From the NCBI RefSeq assembly GCF_012769535.1, contig NZ_CP046565.1, forward strand, positions 3,191,501-3,255,500: a DNA stretch of 64,000 bases. The letters run 5' to 3'. Shown in pieces: positions 33,766-43,016 of the stretch. The position numbers were made by a program, and so were the translations under genes. The stretch comes from Methylococcus geothermalis (GTDB lineage: Bacteria > Pseudomonadota > Gammaproteobacteria > Methylococcales > Methylococcaceae). Positions within the stretch are counted from its first letter, which is position 1; every line of letters begins with the position of its first letter. The notes beneath the pieces are model-generated. The model did no database searches and was not told where the DNA came from. It was given only the letters and a program-made list of their open reading frames with translations.

Positions 33766-34701
33766 ATGAAAGGCATCGATATCGTCATCGTCAACTGGAA
33801 TTCCGGAGCCCAGCTCCGCGAATGCCTGCAGTCGATTGGAAACCTCTTCGGCGAGGTGGAAGCGCTCACGGTGACCGTCGTCGACAACGCATCCTGCGAC
33901 GGCTCGGCGGAAGGCCTGCCGGAGCTGCCCTGCCCTTTGCGGGTGATCCGCAACCCGGCCAACCAAGGCTTCGGCCGTGCCAGCAATCTCGGCGCACGCG
34001 AGGGAAGCGCCGACTATCTGCTGTTTCTGAATCCGGATACCCGGCTCCATCCCGGCGCCCTGAGCATGCCGTTCCGCTTCATGGAGTCCGAAGCCGGGGC
34101 GGACGTCGGTATCTGCGGCGTGCAGTGCCTGGAGGAAGACGGCGGCATTGCCCGTTGCTGCGCCCGTTTTCCCTCGACCTGGCGACTGATCGGACAGGCA
34201 CTCGGCCTGGACCGCCTGCTTCCGGGCCTTGTCCCGCCGCATTTCCTGAGCGAATGGGCCCACGACACCGACCGCGACGTCGATCAGGTGATCGGCGCGT
34301 TCTTTTTCGTCCGGCGTGCCGTGTTCGATCTGCTCGGCGGTTTCGACGAGCGCTTCTTCGTCTACTACGAAGACCTGGACTTCGCCTTGCGTGCCCGCCG
34401 GGCCGGATGGCGTAGCCGTTACCTCGCCGGGGCCAGGATCTTCCATCGCGGCGGCGGCGTCTCCCGCCAGATCAGCGCGCGCCGGCTCCATTACCTCACG
34501 AACAGCAAATTACGGTACGCCCGGAAACACTTTTCCCGCATCGAAGCATGGCTGATCGAGGGGGCCGTCTTGCTGCTCGAACCGCCGGCGCGGTCGGCTT
34601 ATGCATTGGGCCGCGGCAGGCTGGGCGAGTTTGTTGACACCTGGAAGGCATTCGGCTGGCTTTACGGTTCCCTCGGCCGGACCGGCGAGGACAAGCGATG
34701 A
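33766..34701 (+). CDS. Family 2 glycosyltransferase (rhamnosyltransferase-like)
   Basis: In this 311-residue protein, IDIVIVNWNSGAQLRECLQS, VTVVDNASCDGSAEGL, LFLNPDTRLHPGALSM and GGFDERFFVYYEDLDFALRA are the blocks of the WbbL/rhamnosyltransferase-like GT2 group. The stop overlaps the next ATG (ATGA), so the two are coupled. Substrate unknown. Confidence 0.87.
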   Translation: MKGIDIVIVNWNSGAQLRECLQSIGNLFGEVEALTVTVVDNASCDGSAEGLPELPCPLRVIRNPANQGFGRASNLGAREGSADYLLFLNPDTRLHPGALSMPFRFMESEAGADVGICGVQCLEEDGGIARCCARFPSTWRLIGQALGLDRLLPGLVPPHFLSEWAHDTDRDVDQVIGAFFFVRRAVFDLLGGFDERFFVYYEDLDFALRARRAGWRSRYLAGARIFHRGGGVSRQISARRLHYLTNSKLRYARKHFSRIEAWLIEGAVLLLEPPARSAYALGRGRLGEFVDTWKAFGWLYGSLGRTGEDKR

Positions 34702-35783
34702 GAGTTCTTGCGCTGGGCCGCTACGACTCCCTGGGCGCCAGCAGCCGCGTGCGGATTCATCAGTACCTCCCTTATCTGGCCGAGTCCGGAATCGAGGTCG
34801 AAACTTCCGCTTTCTTGTCGAACGCCTATCTGGAATCCTTGTACAAACATCAAGGCCGCCCGCTTCGCCACATCGCCGCGGCCTACTTCCGGCGCCTCTG
34901 GGCGCTTTCCCGCGCCGGGCGCTTCGACCTGCTGTGGATCGAAAAGGAATGGTTTCCCTGGCTGCCGGCGCTGGCGGAAACGCTGTTGAAGCGGAGGGGC
35001 GTGCCGTATGTCGTCGATTATGACGATGCCGTTTTCCACAACTACGATCGCCATCGGAATCCGCTGTTCCGGGCCTTGCTCGGCAAAAAGATCGACAAGG
35101 TGATGCGCAACGCCGAGATCGTGGTCGCCGGCAACCCCTACCTCGCGGAACGCGCCCGGCAGGCAGGCGCAAGGCGGGTGGAAATCATTCCCAGCGTGAT
35201 CGACCTCAACCGCTATCCGGAGCCCAAGCCCAACCCGCCGCGAAACCCTCCCGGCCCCGTCCGGATCGGCTGGATCGGCACCCCCTCGACCGCCAGTTTC
35301 CTGCGCCCCATACGGATTCCGCTGCAGCGAGTCGCCGATGTGCCGGACCTGCGCCTCACCCTGATCGGCGCTGGCGATACCGACATCGGCGTGTCCGGTG
35401 CCGAGCGCCTCGCCTGGTCCGAGAAACGGGAATACGAGTTGCTCCACATGCTGGACGTCGGCATCATGCCCCTGGCCGATCTCCCGTGGGAGCGCGGAAA
35501 ATGCGGCTACAAGCTGATCCAGTACATGGCCTGCGGCAAACCCGTCATCGCCTCGCCCGTGGGAGTGAATGCCGAGATCGTCGAACACGGCGTCAACGGC
35601 TTTCTCGCATCCAGCGATGAGGAATGGGCGGAGGCCATCGCGATACTGGCAAACGACGCCGCGTTGCGCGAGCGCATGGGCAAAGCCGCGCGCGAAAAAG
35701 TGGTGCGCGGCTATTCACTGCAAAGCCAACTCCCCAGGCTGCGCGAGATACTGGCATCCGCCTGCCGCCCCCCCCGTCGCTAA
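34698..35783 (+). CDS. Glycosyltransferase group 1 (GT4-like)
   Basis: The 361-residue protein has a two-domain GT-B fold. The N-terminal half has SSRVRIHQYLPYLAESGIEV and YVVDYDDAVFHNYDRHRNPL; the C-terminal half has RIGWIGTPSTASFLRPI, DVGIMPLADLPWERGKCGYK and CGKPVIASPVGVNAEIVEHG, the nucleotide-sugar-binding region with the conserved E/K pair. Coupled to the previous GT2 by ATGA. Confidence 0.87.
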   Translation: MRVLALGRYDSLGASSRVRIHQYLPYLAESGIEVETSAFLSNAYLESLYKHQGRPLRHIAAAYFRRLWALSRAGRFDLLWIEKEWFPWLPALAETLLKRRGVPYVVDYDDAVFHNYDRHRNPLFRALLGKKIDKVMRNAEIVVAGNPYLAERARQAGARRVEIIPSVIDLNRYPEPKPNPPRNPPGPVRIGWIGTPSTASFLRPIRIPLQRVADVPDLRLTLIGAGDTDIGVSGAERLAWSEKREYELLHMLDVGIMPLADLPWERGKCGYKLIQYMACGKPVIASPVGVNAEIVEHGVNGFLASSDEEWAEAIAILANDAALRERMGKAAREKVVRGYSLQSQLPRLREILASACRPPRR

Positions 35784-35800
35784 CGCCGGAGAACCCTTTC

Positions 35801-36784
35801 ATGAGCCTCGACCACGGCGTGTTCACCGTATCCCTCGATTTCGAACTGTACTGGGGAGTCAGGGACAAGCACGGTATCGACCAATACCGGGACAATCTGG
35901 CCGGCGTAGGCACCGCCATCCGGGAAATGCTCAAGGTATTCGAAACCCACGGGATTCATGCCACTTGGGCAACGGTCGGATTTTTGTTCTTCGAGAGCCT
36001 CGGCCGGCTCAAGCAAAACCTGCCGGCCTCCCTGCCCAGGTATAGCCGGAACCAGCTTTGCCCTTACCGCTACATCGAAAGGGCCGACACCCTGGACCCG
36101 CTTTATCACTTCGCCCCCGAACTGATAGGGCACATCGCCGCCCATCGGGGCCAGGAAATCGCCACGCATACCTTCTCGCACTACTATTGCCTGGAGGATG
36201 GCCAGTCGGCGAGCGATTTCAAGGCCGACATCACATCGGCGATGGCCGCCGCGCAAAGCCGGGGAATGTCGATCGAGAGTCTGGTTTTTCCCAGAAACCA
36301 GTGGAATCCGGATTATCTTTCCATCCTGAACGAGATGGGGATCAGGTGTTATCGAGGCAATGCATCAGGCTGGATTCACCGAGCCACCGATGATTCCGGC
36401 CAGAACCGGCTGAGGCGCGCCATCAGGCTGCTGGATGCCTATTTCAACATTTCCGGGCATCATACTTATACCCTGGCCCCGAGCGCCTCCGCACGGCCCC
36501 ACAACTTCCCTGCGAGTCGGTTCCTGCGGCCTTATTCCAGAAACCTCTCCTTCCTGGACGGGCTGCGCCTGAACCGGATCACGAAAGCCATGGACGATGC
36601 CGCCATCCGTCATCGCATTTTTCACCTCTGGTGGCACCCGCACAACTTCGGAAAGAACACCGCACAGAACACGGCATTCCTCGAACGGATCGCCGCTCAT
36701 TATTGCCGGCTCCGCGAAAATCACGGCATGCGGTCGTTGAACATGGGAGAGCTTTGCACACTAGCGGAATCCGCCAATGCCTGA
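35801..36784 (+). CDS. Polysaccharide deacetylase (NodB-like) family protein
   Basis: In this 327-residue protein, VFTVSLDFELYWGVRDKHGI carries motif 1 as D-x-E rather than the usual DD; ATWATVGFLFFESLGRLKQN follows, and EIATHTFSHYYCLEDGQSAS carries the H-x3-H metal motif. FHLWWHPHNFGKNTAQNTAF is the C-terminal histidine block. It has no signal peptide, so it probably removes acetyl from a sugar intermediate in the cytoplasm. The ATG at 35801 follows GGAGAA. The stop overlaps the formyltransferase start by eight bases. Confidence 0.83.
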   Translation: MSLDHGVFTVSLDFELYWGVRDKHGIDQYRDNLAGVGTAIREMLKVFETHGIHATWATVGFLFFESLGRLKQNLPASLPRYSRNQLCPYRYIERADTLDPLYHFAPELIGHIAAHRGQEIATHTFSHYYCLEDGQSASDFKADITSAMAAAQSRGMSIESLVFPRNQWNPDYLSILNEMGIRCYRGNASGWIHRATDDSGQNRLRRAIRLLDAYFNISGHHTYTLAPSASARPHNFPASRFLRPYSRNLSFLDGLRLNRITKAMDDAAIRHRIFHLWWHPHNFGKNTAQNTAFLERIAAHYCRLRENHGMRSLNMGELCTLAESANA

Positions 36785-37550
36785 TGAGAAAACAAGAATC
36801 GTATTGCTGTGCACCGACAGCCCCTCTTCCCGCATCATGTATCATGGCCTCTCGTCCCATGTCGACATCGCCGCAGTCATCATCGAAAATCCCGTATCGT
36901 TGATGCATTTCGTTCGCCGCAGAATAAAAAAGCTGGGGTTGATGGCGACGGCAGGCCAACTGCTTTTCATTGCCTGCAATAAACTGATGGCGCGGTTTTC
37001 GGCGAGAAGAATCGCTGAACTCATCTCGGTTTACGAATTAAACGATGCGCCGCTGCCCGAAAATCTTTCGATCCGTGTCCGTACCGTCAACGGCAGCGAG
37101 ACGATAGGGCTGCTTCGTGAATTCAAGCCCGACGCCGTCGTCATCAACGGCACGCGGCTCCTTTCCAAAGAGGTCCTGGATGCAGTCGAAGCGCCTTTCA
37201 TTAACACGCACATGGGCATGACGCCGCGTTACCGCGGGGTACACGGCGGGTATTGGGCACTCGCCAATAAGGACCGCGAAAACTGCGGCGTAACCGTGCA
37301 TCTCGTGGACACCGGCATCGATACCGGCGGCGTCCTCTACCAAGACACCATCGAAATCGACGACAACGACAACTTCAATACCTATCCCATACATCAGATC
37401 GCCAAGGCCATTCCCTTGATGAAAACCGCTCTGGACGACGTACGCGCCCACAGTATCAGGATAGCTCCTGGCGTATCTCCTTCACGCTTGTGGCACCACC
37501 CGACCTTATTCGGATATATCAGGAACAGGATATTGCTGGCAGTAAAGTAA
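36777..37550 (+). CDS. Formyltransferase-family protein (sugar N-formyltransferase-like)
   Basis: In this 257-residue protein, IVLLCTDSPSSRIMYHGL begins a Rossmann-like domain; PFINTHMGMTPRYRGVHGGY carries the catalytic N-x-H and the folate loop, and TVHLVDTGIDTGGVLYQDTI the conserved aspartate. It lacks the C-terminal tRNA-binding domain of Fmt. Members in polysaccharide loci usually formylate amino sugars with 10-formyl-THF. It is coupled to the deacetylase, which could expose the amine it would modify; that pairing is inference. Confidence 0.8.
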   Translation: MPDEKTRIVLLCTDSPSSRIMYHGLSSHVDIAAVIIENPVSLMHFVRRRIKKLGLMATAGQLLFIACNKLMARFSARRIAELISVYELNDAPLPENLSIRVRTVNGSETIGLLREFKPDAVVINGTRLLSKEVLDAVEAPFINTHMGMTPRYRGVHGGYWALANKDRENCGVTVHLVDTGIDTGGVLYQDTIEIDDNDNFNTYPIHQIAKAIPLMKTALDDVRAHSIRIAPGVSPSRLWHHPTLFGYIRNRILLAVK

Positions 37551-37563
37551 CATCAAACCACAC

Positions 37564-38610
37564 TCATTTCACGTCCATGCGTCTCATCTCGCCCGAGATG
37601 ACTTCGCCCAACGCCAGATACCCCCTGGTACTGACATGAGTGTCGTCCGGCAGGTAGAAATCGACCTCTTTTTCAATGCGCTCACGGAACGGCGTAAGCA
37701 CATCGGCTGCCGCCACCCCGCCCCTGCGCAAACTCTGTATGATGGGCGTATATCGATCCCCATCCGGCCGTCCAACGATGAAATCCGAATACACACTCGA
37801 TTTATTGGGCACGAGCACGAATAGAAACCGGCCACCGGCCGCCTCGATGCGGCGCTGTATCGCCGCGATCGAACGGACGGACTCTTCGACCTGCTCGGTG
37901 GTCCAGCCGCTTTCGGCGTCGTCTTCGTAATAATAAAGAATACGGTCCGAACGACGATTGGAAAAAAGCCGCGTCGAGGAAAGCGGCGCATTGACGGCCA
38001 CGCCGGGAAGGATGGCCTGGTCCCCGCGTATCGCCCCCATAGCGTAATTCTTGAGCACCTTGAGCAGGTACACGACATCGGTAGGTATTTCTCCTCCCGT
38101 TCGCCTGGAGGTGGGAATCTCACCATGAGTAAAAGCCTCGAACGGCTTCACTACCGATAGGTCTCGCGACTTCGATTTGCGGCAGGCTCCGATATTCCCG
38201 AAACGGCTGGCGAAGAAGCGTTCCAGACTTTCCACGATAACCGTCTTGCCGCCCAACATGCCGTTCGACTCGAGCATCTCCAGCCATTGTTCGATGCAGA
38301 CGAACTGCTCATAGTTATGCGATGCGATATTCAAGCCCCACTCGCGGCCGACCAAAGTCTGCCAGATATTGGCTAATGAAAAGGAATCGCCCAGCACCAA
38401 AACTCCGGCTGCTTTTATATCCTGAAAGTTGGCATCGATAGGCATTTCCGGCAGCGGCTCCCTCCAGCCGAAGTCCCGTTCCGTCCAACCGCCCACTCGC
38501 GTCAGGTCACCGCTCAGCGGCTCAGCGTAAAATCCGGCACTGAAGATCAGGAGCAACCCCGCCGCCATCGCACCGAAAAAATACAGCAAATAGTGTTTAT
38601 CGTATGACAT
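37564..38610 (-). CDS. AlgJ/AlgX-like SGNH protein for glycan O-acetylation
   Basis: The 348-residue protein has an N-terminal membrane anchor (YLLYFFGAMAAGLLLIFSAG). VLVLGDSFSLANIWQTLVGR holds the GDS serine and YLPDDTHVSTRGYLALGEVI the catalytic D-x-x-H pair. This is the periplasmic partner that passes acetyl groups from the MBOAT protein to the glycan, as in alginate acetylation. The ATG at 38610 follows the MBOAT stop by six bases. These two genes are opposite in direction to the rest of the locus. Confidence 0.8.
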   Translation of the reverse strand: MSYDKHYLLYFFGAMAAGLLLIFSAGFYAEPLSGDLTRVGGWTERDFGWREPLPEMPIDANFQDIKAAGVLVLGDSFSLANIWQTLVGREWGLNIASHNYEQFVCIEQWLEMLESNGMLGGKTVIVESLERFFASRFGNIGACRKSKSRDLSVVKPFEAFTHGEIPTSRRTGGEIPTDVVYLLKVLKNYAMGAIRGDQAILPGVAVNAPLSSTRLFSNRRSDRILYYYEDDAESGWTTEQVEESVRSIAAIQRRIEAAGGRFLFVLVPNKSSVYSDFIVGRPDGDRYTPIIQSLRRGGVAAADVLTPFRERIEKEVDFYLPDDTHVSTRGYLALGEVISGEMRRMDVK

Positions 38611-38616
38611 CAACGA

Positions 38617-40173
38617 TCAGAATTGATAATACAAAAAGGCGCTGATTTTGCTGATACTGGATAACGCCACGGCCGCCATACAGCCGGTGGTAATCGCAAG
38701 CCAACGCATGAAACGCGGATGGGATAGAATCGGCCGAGCCGTCCGATACTCAGGCAATACAAGATTCTGACTATTAGGAAACACCCATATCAGCAGAGAA
38801 CCCGTGAACACCAGTATCGCGATCTTCACGCCACCCAGCAGGTTGAGCGCAGCATTGCCCTCGAACCAGCCCGTGAAAACGAGGCTGTTTCCAGTATTCA
38901 CCCCGTCATTTCGCAGTATCTCTCCGATACTTTCCAGTCGATGGGACAAGGCAAGTCCCGACAAGCCAAAGCAGCCCTTGGCTATGACGAGACCGGCCGC
39001 CAAGGATTCAGCCCGGAAAAAGACCCAGGCGACCACCACGCAGAGAAAAGTGATTGCCACACCGGTCATTCGACCCAAACCCGTCGGCTCGACCAATGGA
39101 ATCCCGAGTCGCAGCCGGAGCGCCCTCCAGGCATGGTTGGACACCAGAAAAAAGCCGTGCAATCCGCCCCAGACGACGAAGGTCCAGTTAGCGCCATGCC
39201 ATAATCCGCCCAGCAACATCGTGATCATCAGGTTGACGTGGCGCCTGACGGGGCCCAGACGATTGCCTCCGAGCGGAATATAGAGGTAGTCGCGTAGAAA
39301 AGCCGACAGCGTCATGTGCCAGCGCCGCCAGAATTCGATGACGTTCCACGCTTTGTAAGGCGAATTGAAGTTGACCGGGAGTTGGACGCCGAACATACGC
39401 GACAAGCCGACGGCCATGTCGGAGTATCCTGAAAAATCAAAATACAGTTGGAAAGTGTATGCCAAGGCCCCTGTCCAAGCCATGATGAACCGAGGCTCAA
39501 AGCCATCTTTGGCCGCAGCGAACACGGGATCGGCATATTGCCCGAAAGAGTCGGCCAGCAGGACCTTCTTGGCTAAGCCGATCGTGAACAGGGTCAACCC
39601 TATTCCCATATTTGAATATTGCGGACGGTAGATCGAAGCCGAAGCGAACTGAGGCATCATCTGCTTGTGATGCAGCACGGGCCCTGCGATGAGATGTGGG
39701 AAATAGGTTACGAACAGCAGATAGTGAATAAAGTCATACTCCCTGGCGATGCCTCGATAGACATCGACGAGATATGCGATTTGCGTGAACGTAAAAAACG
39801 ATATACCCAAGGGCAGGACAATTCTTGCCAGCTCGATATTCAAGCCGAAAAAATCGTTGATGCTGCCGATGAAGAAATGGGTATATTTAAATACGCCGAG
39901 CAGCACCAAATCCGCGACGATACCCGCGGCCAGCAGATGCCTCGCCGAACTGGAAACGCGCGCATGTCCGATGGCATACCCTATAGCGTAATTGAATGCG
40001 ATCGACGCCAGCAGCAGAGGAACGAATTTCACATTCCACCACCCATAAAAGAATACCGACGCAGCAGCGAGCCACAAGGCGGCCAGTCTATGGCTATTTC
40101 TCGCGATAAGAAAAAAGCCACCCAGGACGATGGGCAGATATCCTAAAATGAATCCGTATGAATTGAACAGCAT
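38617..40173 (-). CDS. MBOAT-family membrane O-acyltransferase (AlgI-like)
   Basis: The 518-residue polytopic protein has the AlgI pattern: MLFNSYGFILGYLPIVLG at the start, YFPHLIAGPVLHHKQMMPQF, LYFDFSGYSDMAVGLSRMFG, FWRRWHMTLSAFLRDYLYIP and the catalytic histidine in LGGLWHGANWTFVVWGGLHG. It transfers acetyl from a cytoplasmic donor across the inner membrane. The ATG at 40173 is the family start; the frame is open a further 20 codons upstream. Confidence 0.9.
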   Translation of the reverse strand: MLFNSYGFILGYLPIVLGGFFLIARNSHRLAALWLAAASVFFYGWWNVKFVPLLLASIAFNYAIGYAIGHARVSSSARHLLAAGIVADLVLLGVFKYTHFFIGSINDFFGLNIELARIVLPLGISFFTFTQIAYLVDVYRGIAREYDFIHYLLFVTYFPHLIAGPVLHHKQMMPQFASASIYRPQYSNMGIGLTLFTIGLAKKVLLADSFGQYADPVFAAAKDGFEPRFIMAWTGALAYTFQLYFDFSGYSDMAVGLSRMFGVQLPVNFNSPYKAWNVIEFWRRWHMTLSAFLRDYLYIPLGGNRLGPVRRHVNLMITMLLGGLWHGANWTFVVWGGLHGFFLVSNHAWRALRLRLGIPLVEPTGLGRMTGVAITFLCVVVAWVFFRAESLAAGLVIAKGCFGLSGLALSHRLESIGEILRNDGVNTGNSLVFTGWFEGNAALNLLGGVKIAILVFTGSLLIWVFPNSQNLVLPEYRTARPILSHPRFMRWLAITTGCMAAVALSSISKISAFLYYQF

Positions 40174-40436
40174 GAAGTCATTGCCGAGGAACGATTTTCC
40201 CAGACCACTATTGCCGGGATCATGACGCTGCACCGGCAGCGCATAAAGGGTCGATTCTAACGATATCCCGCTAACCGCTGCAAATTTACCGACATGGCGC
40301 GTGGAAAATCAGGCTTGTATGCCGCAAGCGGGCTTTGCCGTGTAGAATTCCGGGCCGGCCACCATCTTCCGGATTTCGGTCCGCCGGTCCTGCCAGCCTC
40401 AGAATTGCTCTCAAGATTCGACAAGCCGACTCCTTC

Positions 40437-41567
40437 ATGACCCCACCGCATCTCTTGTTTGTCGTCACCGAGGACTGGTTCTTCTGCCTGCATCGCCTGT
40501 CGCTGGCTGTCGCGGCCAAACGGGCCGGTTTCGAGGTGAGTGTTGCCACCCGCGTCGCCGAACACGGCGCGGTCATCGAAGCCGCCGGGCTGCGGCTGAT
40601 TCCGCTCCGTCTGTCGCGGCGCAGCAGGAATCCCGTCACCGAAATCCGGCTGATCGCCGATCTGGTGAAGCTGTACCGGCGCGAACGCCCCGACATCGTC
40701 CACCACGTTGCCATGAAACCGGTGATCTACGGCTCGCTTGCCGCCCGCCTGACGGGCCGGCGCGCCGCGGTCAATGCGCTGACCGGGCTCGGCTTCCTGT
40801 TCACTTCGGACCGCCTGAGCGCGAAGCTCCTGCGGCCGCTGGTGGAGACCGCGTTCCGGGGCCTGCTGAATGCGCCAATCTGCCGGACCATCGTGGAAAA
40901 CCCCGACGACCTGCGCCAGCTCACGAATGACGGGGCCGTCGACGCCGAACGCATCCGCCTGATCCGGGGTTCGGGCGTCGACTTGGCGAAATTCACGCCG
41001 AGCCCGGAGCCGGAGGGGCCGCCGCTCGTGGTGCTGCCGGCGCGGATGCTGTGGGACAAGGGCGTCGGCGAATTCGTCGAAGCCGCCCGACGGCTGCGCG
41101 AGGAAGGGGTACAGGCCCGTTTCGCCCTGGTGGGGCAGCGCGACGCCGAGAACCCTTCGGCGATAGCGGAAGATCAATTGCGGGACTGGGAGCGTTCGGG
41201 CGTGGTCGAATATTGGGGTTTTCGGAGTGACATGCCGAAGGTGTTCGCGCAGTGCCACATCGTTTGCCTGCCGTCCTACCGGGAGGGGCTGCCGGTGTCC
41301 CTGCTCGAAGCCGCCGCCTGTACCCGAGCCATCGTCACCACCGACGTGCCCGGCTGCCGGGAGGCGGTCCGCCATGAGGAGAACGGGCTGCTGGTTCCGC
41401 GCGGCGATTCGGCGGCTCTCGCGGCCGCCCTGGGCCGCCTGATCGCCGATCCGGCCCTCCGCCACGCCATGGGCGCGCGTGGCAGGGCCCGGGCGGAAGA
41501 CGAATTTTCCCTGGACGGCGTCGTGGCCCAGACGCTGTCCCTGTACCGCGAGATGCTGGCCCGATGA
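40437..41567 (+). CDS. Glycosyltransferase group 1 (GT4)
   Basis: In this 376-residue GT-B protein, LFVVTEDWFFCLHRLSLAVA, DIVHHVAMKPVIYGSLAARL, LIRGSGVDLAKFTPSPEPEG, MLWDKGVGEFVEAARRLREE and LPSYREGLPVSLLEAAACTR (with the E-x7-E donor motif) match the WbpT/Pgl-type GT4 group. It starts 263 bases from the divergent MBOAT gene, and the stop overlaps the epimerase start (ATGA). It probably adds a sugar early in chain assembly. Confidence 0.88.
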   Translation: MTPPHLLFVVTEDWFFCLHRLSLAVAAKRAGFEVSVATRVAEHGAVIEAAGLRLIPLRLSRRSRNPVTEIRLIADLVKLYRRERPDIVHHVAMKPVIYGSLAARLTGRRAAVNALTGLGFLFTSDRLSAKLLRPLVETAFRGLLNAPICRTIVENPDDLRQLTNDGAVDAERIRLIRGSGVDLAKFTPSPEPEGPPLVVLPARMLWDKGVGEFVEAARRLREEGVQARFALVGQRDAENPSAIAEDQLRDWERSGVVEYWGFRSDMPKVFAQCHIVCLPSYREGLPVSLLEAAACTRAIVTTDVPGCREAVRHEENGLLVPRGDSAALAAALGRLIADPALRHAMGARGRARAEDEFSLDGVVAQTLSLYREMLAR

Positions 41568-42544
41568 GAATTCTGGTCACCGGCGCCAACGGCTTCGTCG
41601 GACGCCAGCTTACAGCCCTGCTCGTCGAACAGGGGCATCGGGTTACCGCCGCGGTCAGGCGTGAAGGCGCGGCGCTGCCGGCAGGAATCGGCGAAATCCG
41701 TGCCATTGGCGACATCGGGCCGGACACCGATTGGAATCGCGTGCTCGACGGCATCGACGCGGTGATCCATCTCGCCGCCCGAGTCCATGTCATGCGCGAG
41801 ACCGCCCCCGATTCCTTGGCCCGTTTCCGCCGGGTCAACGTACTCGGCACGCAGCACCTCGCCCGGGCCGCGGCACAGGCCGGCGCCGGTCATTTCGTCT
41901 ATCTGAGTTCGGTCAAGGTCCACGGCGAAACCAGTCCGGAAGGTGCCCCTTTCACCGAGGCCATGGCCCCGGCGCCGGAAGACGCTTACGGGATCTCCAA
42001 ATGGGAGGCCGAACAGGCTCTCGCCAAAATCGCGGCCGAAACCGGGCTGGGCGTGACGGTATTCCGGCCGCCGCTGGTCTATGGCCCCGGCGTCCGGGCC
42101 AATTTCGAGCGGCTGGTCGAAGCGGTGCGGCGGGGCATTCCGCTGCCCTTCGGCGCCGTGCAGAACCGCCGCAGTCTGGTCTACGTCGGCAACCTGGCCG
42201 ACGCCGTCGCCACCAGCCTGTCGAGAGCCGAGGCCATCGGCCAGACCTTCCTGGTCAGCGATGGCCCGGCCGTCTCCACAGCGGAGCTGATCCGGAGCAT
42301 CGCAGAAGCCTTGCAGTGCAAACCAAGGCTGGCAAGCATTCCGCCAGCCCTGCTGAAGCTGACCGGCGCCTTGACCGGCAAGGAGGCCGAGATCGGCCGG
42401 CTGCTCGGCGATCTCGCCGTCAATGATGCCCTGCTGCGCAACCGTCTCGGTTGGCGTCCACCCTACAGCCTGCGGGAGGGGCTTGCAGCAACCGTTCTGA
42501 AAACGCCTTGGCCCGAACGCCTGGGCGGAATGCATCGGATATAA
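41564..42544 (+). CDS. NAD-dependent sugar epimerase/dehydratase (SDR family)
   Basis: In this 326-residue protein, MRILVTGANGFVGRQLTALL is the NAD-binding motif, HFVYLSSVKVHGE supplies the catalytic serine, and AYGISKWEAEQAL the Y-x3-K. VFRPPLVYGPGVRANFERLV is typical of the UDP-sugar 4-epimerase/reductase group (WbpV/GalE-like). Coupled to the GT4 gene, it probably makes or modifies the nucleotide sugar used there. Exact substrate unknown. Confidence 0.85.
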   Translation: MRILVTGANGFVGRQLTALLVEQGHRVTAAVRREGAALPAGIGEIRAIGDIGPDTDWNRVLDGIDAVIHLAARVHVMRETAPDSLARFRRVNVLGTQHLARAAAQAGAGHFVYLSSVKVHGETSPEGAPFTEAMAPAPEDAYGISKWEAEQALAKIAAETGLGVTVFRPPLVYGPGVRANFERLVEAVRRGIPLPFGAVQNRRSLVYVGNLADAVATSLSRAEAIGQTFLVSDGPAVSTAELIRSIAEALQCKPRLASIPPALLKLTGALTGKEAEIGRLLGDLAVNDALLRNRLGWRPPYSLREGLAATVLKTPWPERLGGMHRI

Positions 42545-42598
42545 TCGCGACATGCCGGGAAAGCCCGGCGCCCCTTGTCCTCTCGCATGGAGACCACC

Positions 42599-42805
42599 AT
42601 GGCTACCATCCAGCTTCAAGTTACGGGCATGAAATGCGGCGGCTGCGAAAGCACCGTCACCAAGACCCTCACCGCCCTCGCCGGCGTCACCTCGGTCAAG
42701 GCGTCCCACAAGGACAACCGGGTCGATGTCGAATACGATCCGGCCCAGGTCGACCCGGACGCCATCCGCAAAGCCATCGCTGGCCAGGGGTTCACGGTCG
42801 CCTGA
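42599..42805 (+). CDS. Heavy-metal-associated (CopZ-like) metallochaperone
   Basis: The 68-residue HMA-domain protein has the metal site GMKCGGCES at residues 9-17 and IRKAIAGQGFTV at the end. Soluble proteins of this type carry Cu(I) to ATPases or cuproproteins. GGAG sits seven bases before the ATG at 42599. No copper ATPase is adjacent. Copper handling would suit an organism with copper enzymes, but nothing in the window demonstrates that. Confidence 0.85.
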   Translation: MATIQLQVTGMKCGGCESTVTKTLTALAGVTSVKASHKDNRVDVEYDPAQVDPDAIRKAIAGQGFTVA

Positions 42806-43016
42806 GGCTTTCGCGTTCGACGGCGAAACATGCGCCGCGAATATTGATTTTCAAGGCGGGATGCCTTCCAATAGCCGGCCATCGCTGCCTCACAGCGGTG
42901 TCCCCGTCGAACATTTGTCCCGAGTGTTCGGTCCGCATCGGCTGCCTATGCATCAGAGCGACATTGAATCAGGGTAGGACCCCGCGCCATAAATCAAGAA
43001 GTCGGAAGGTGATTGA

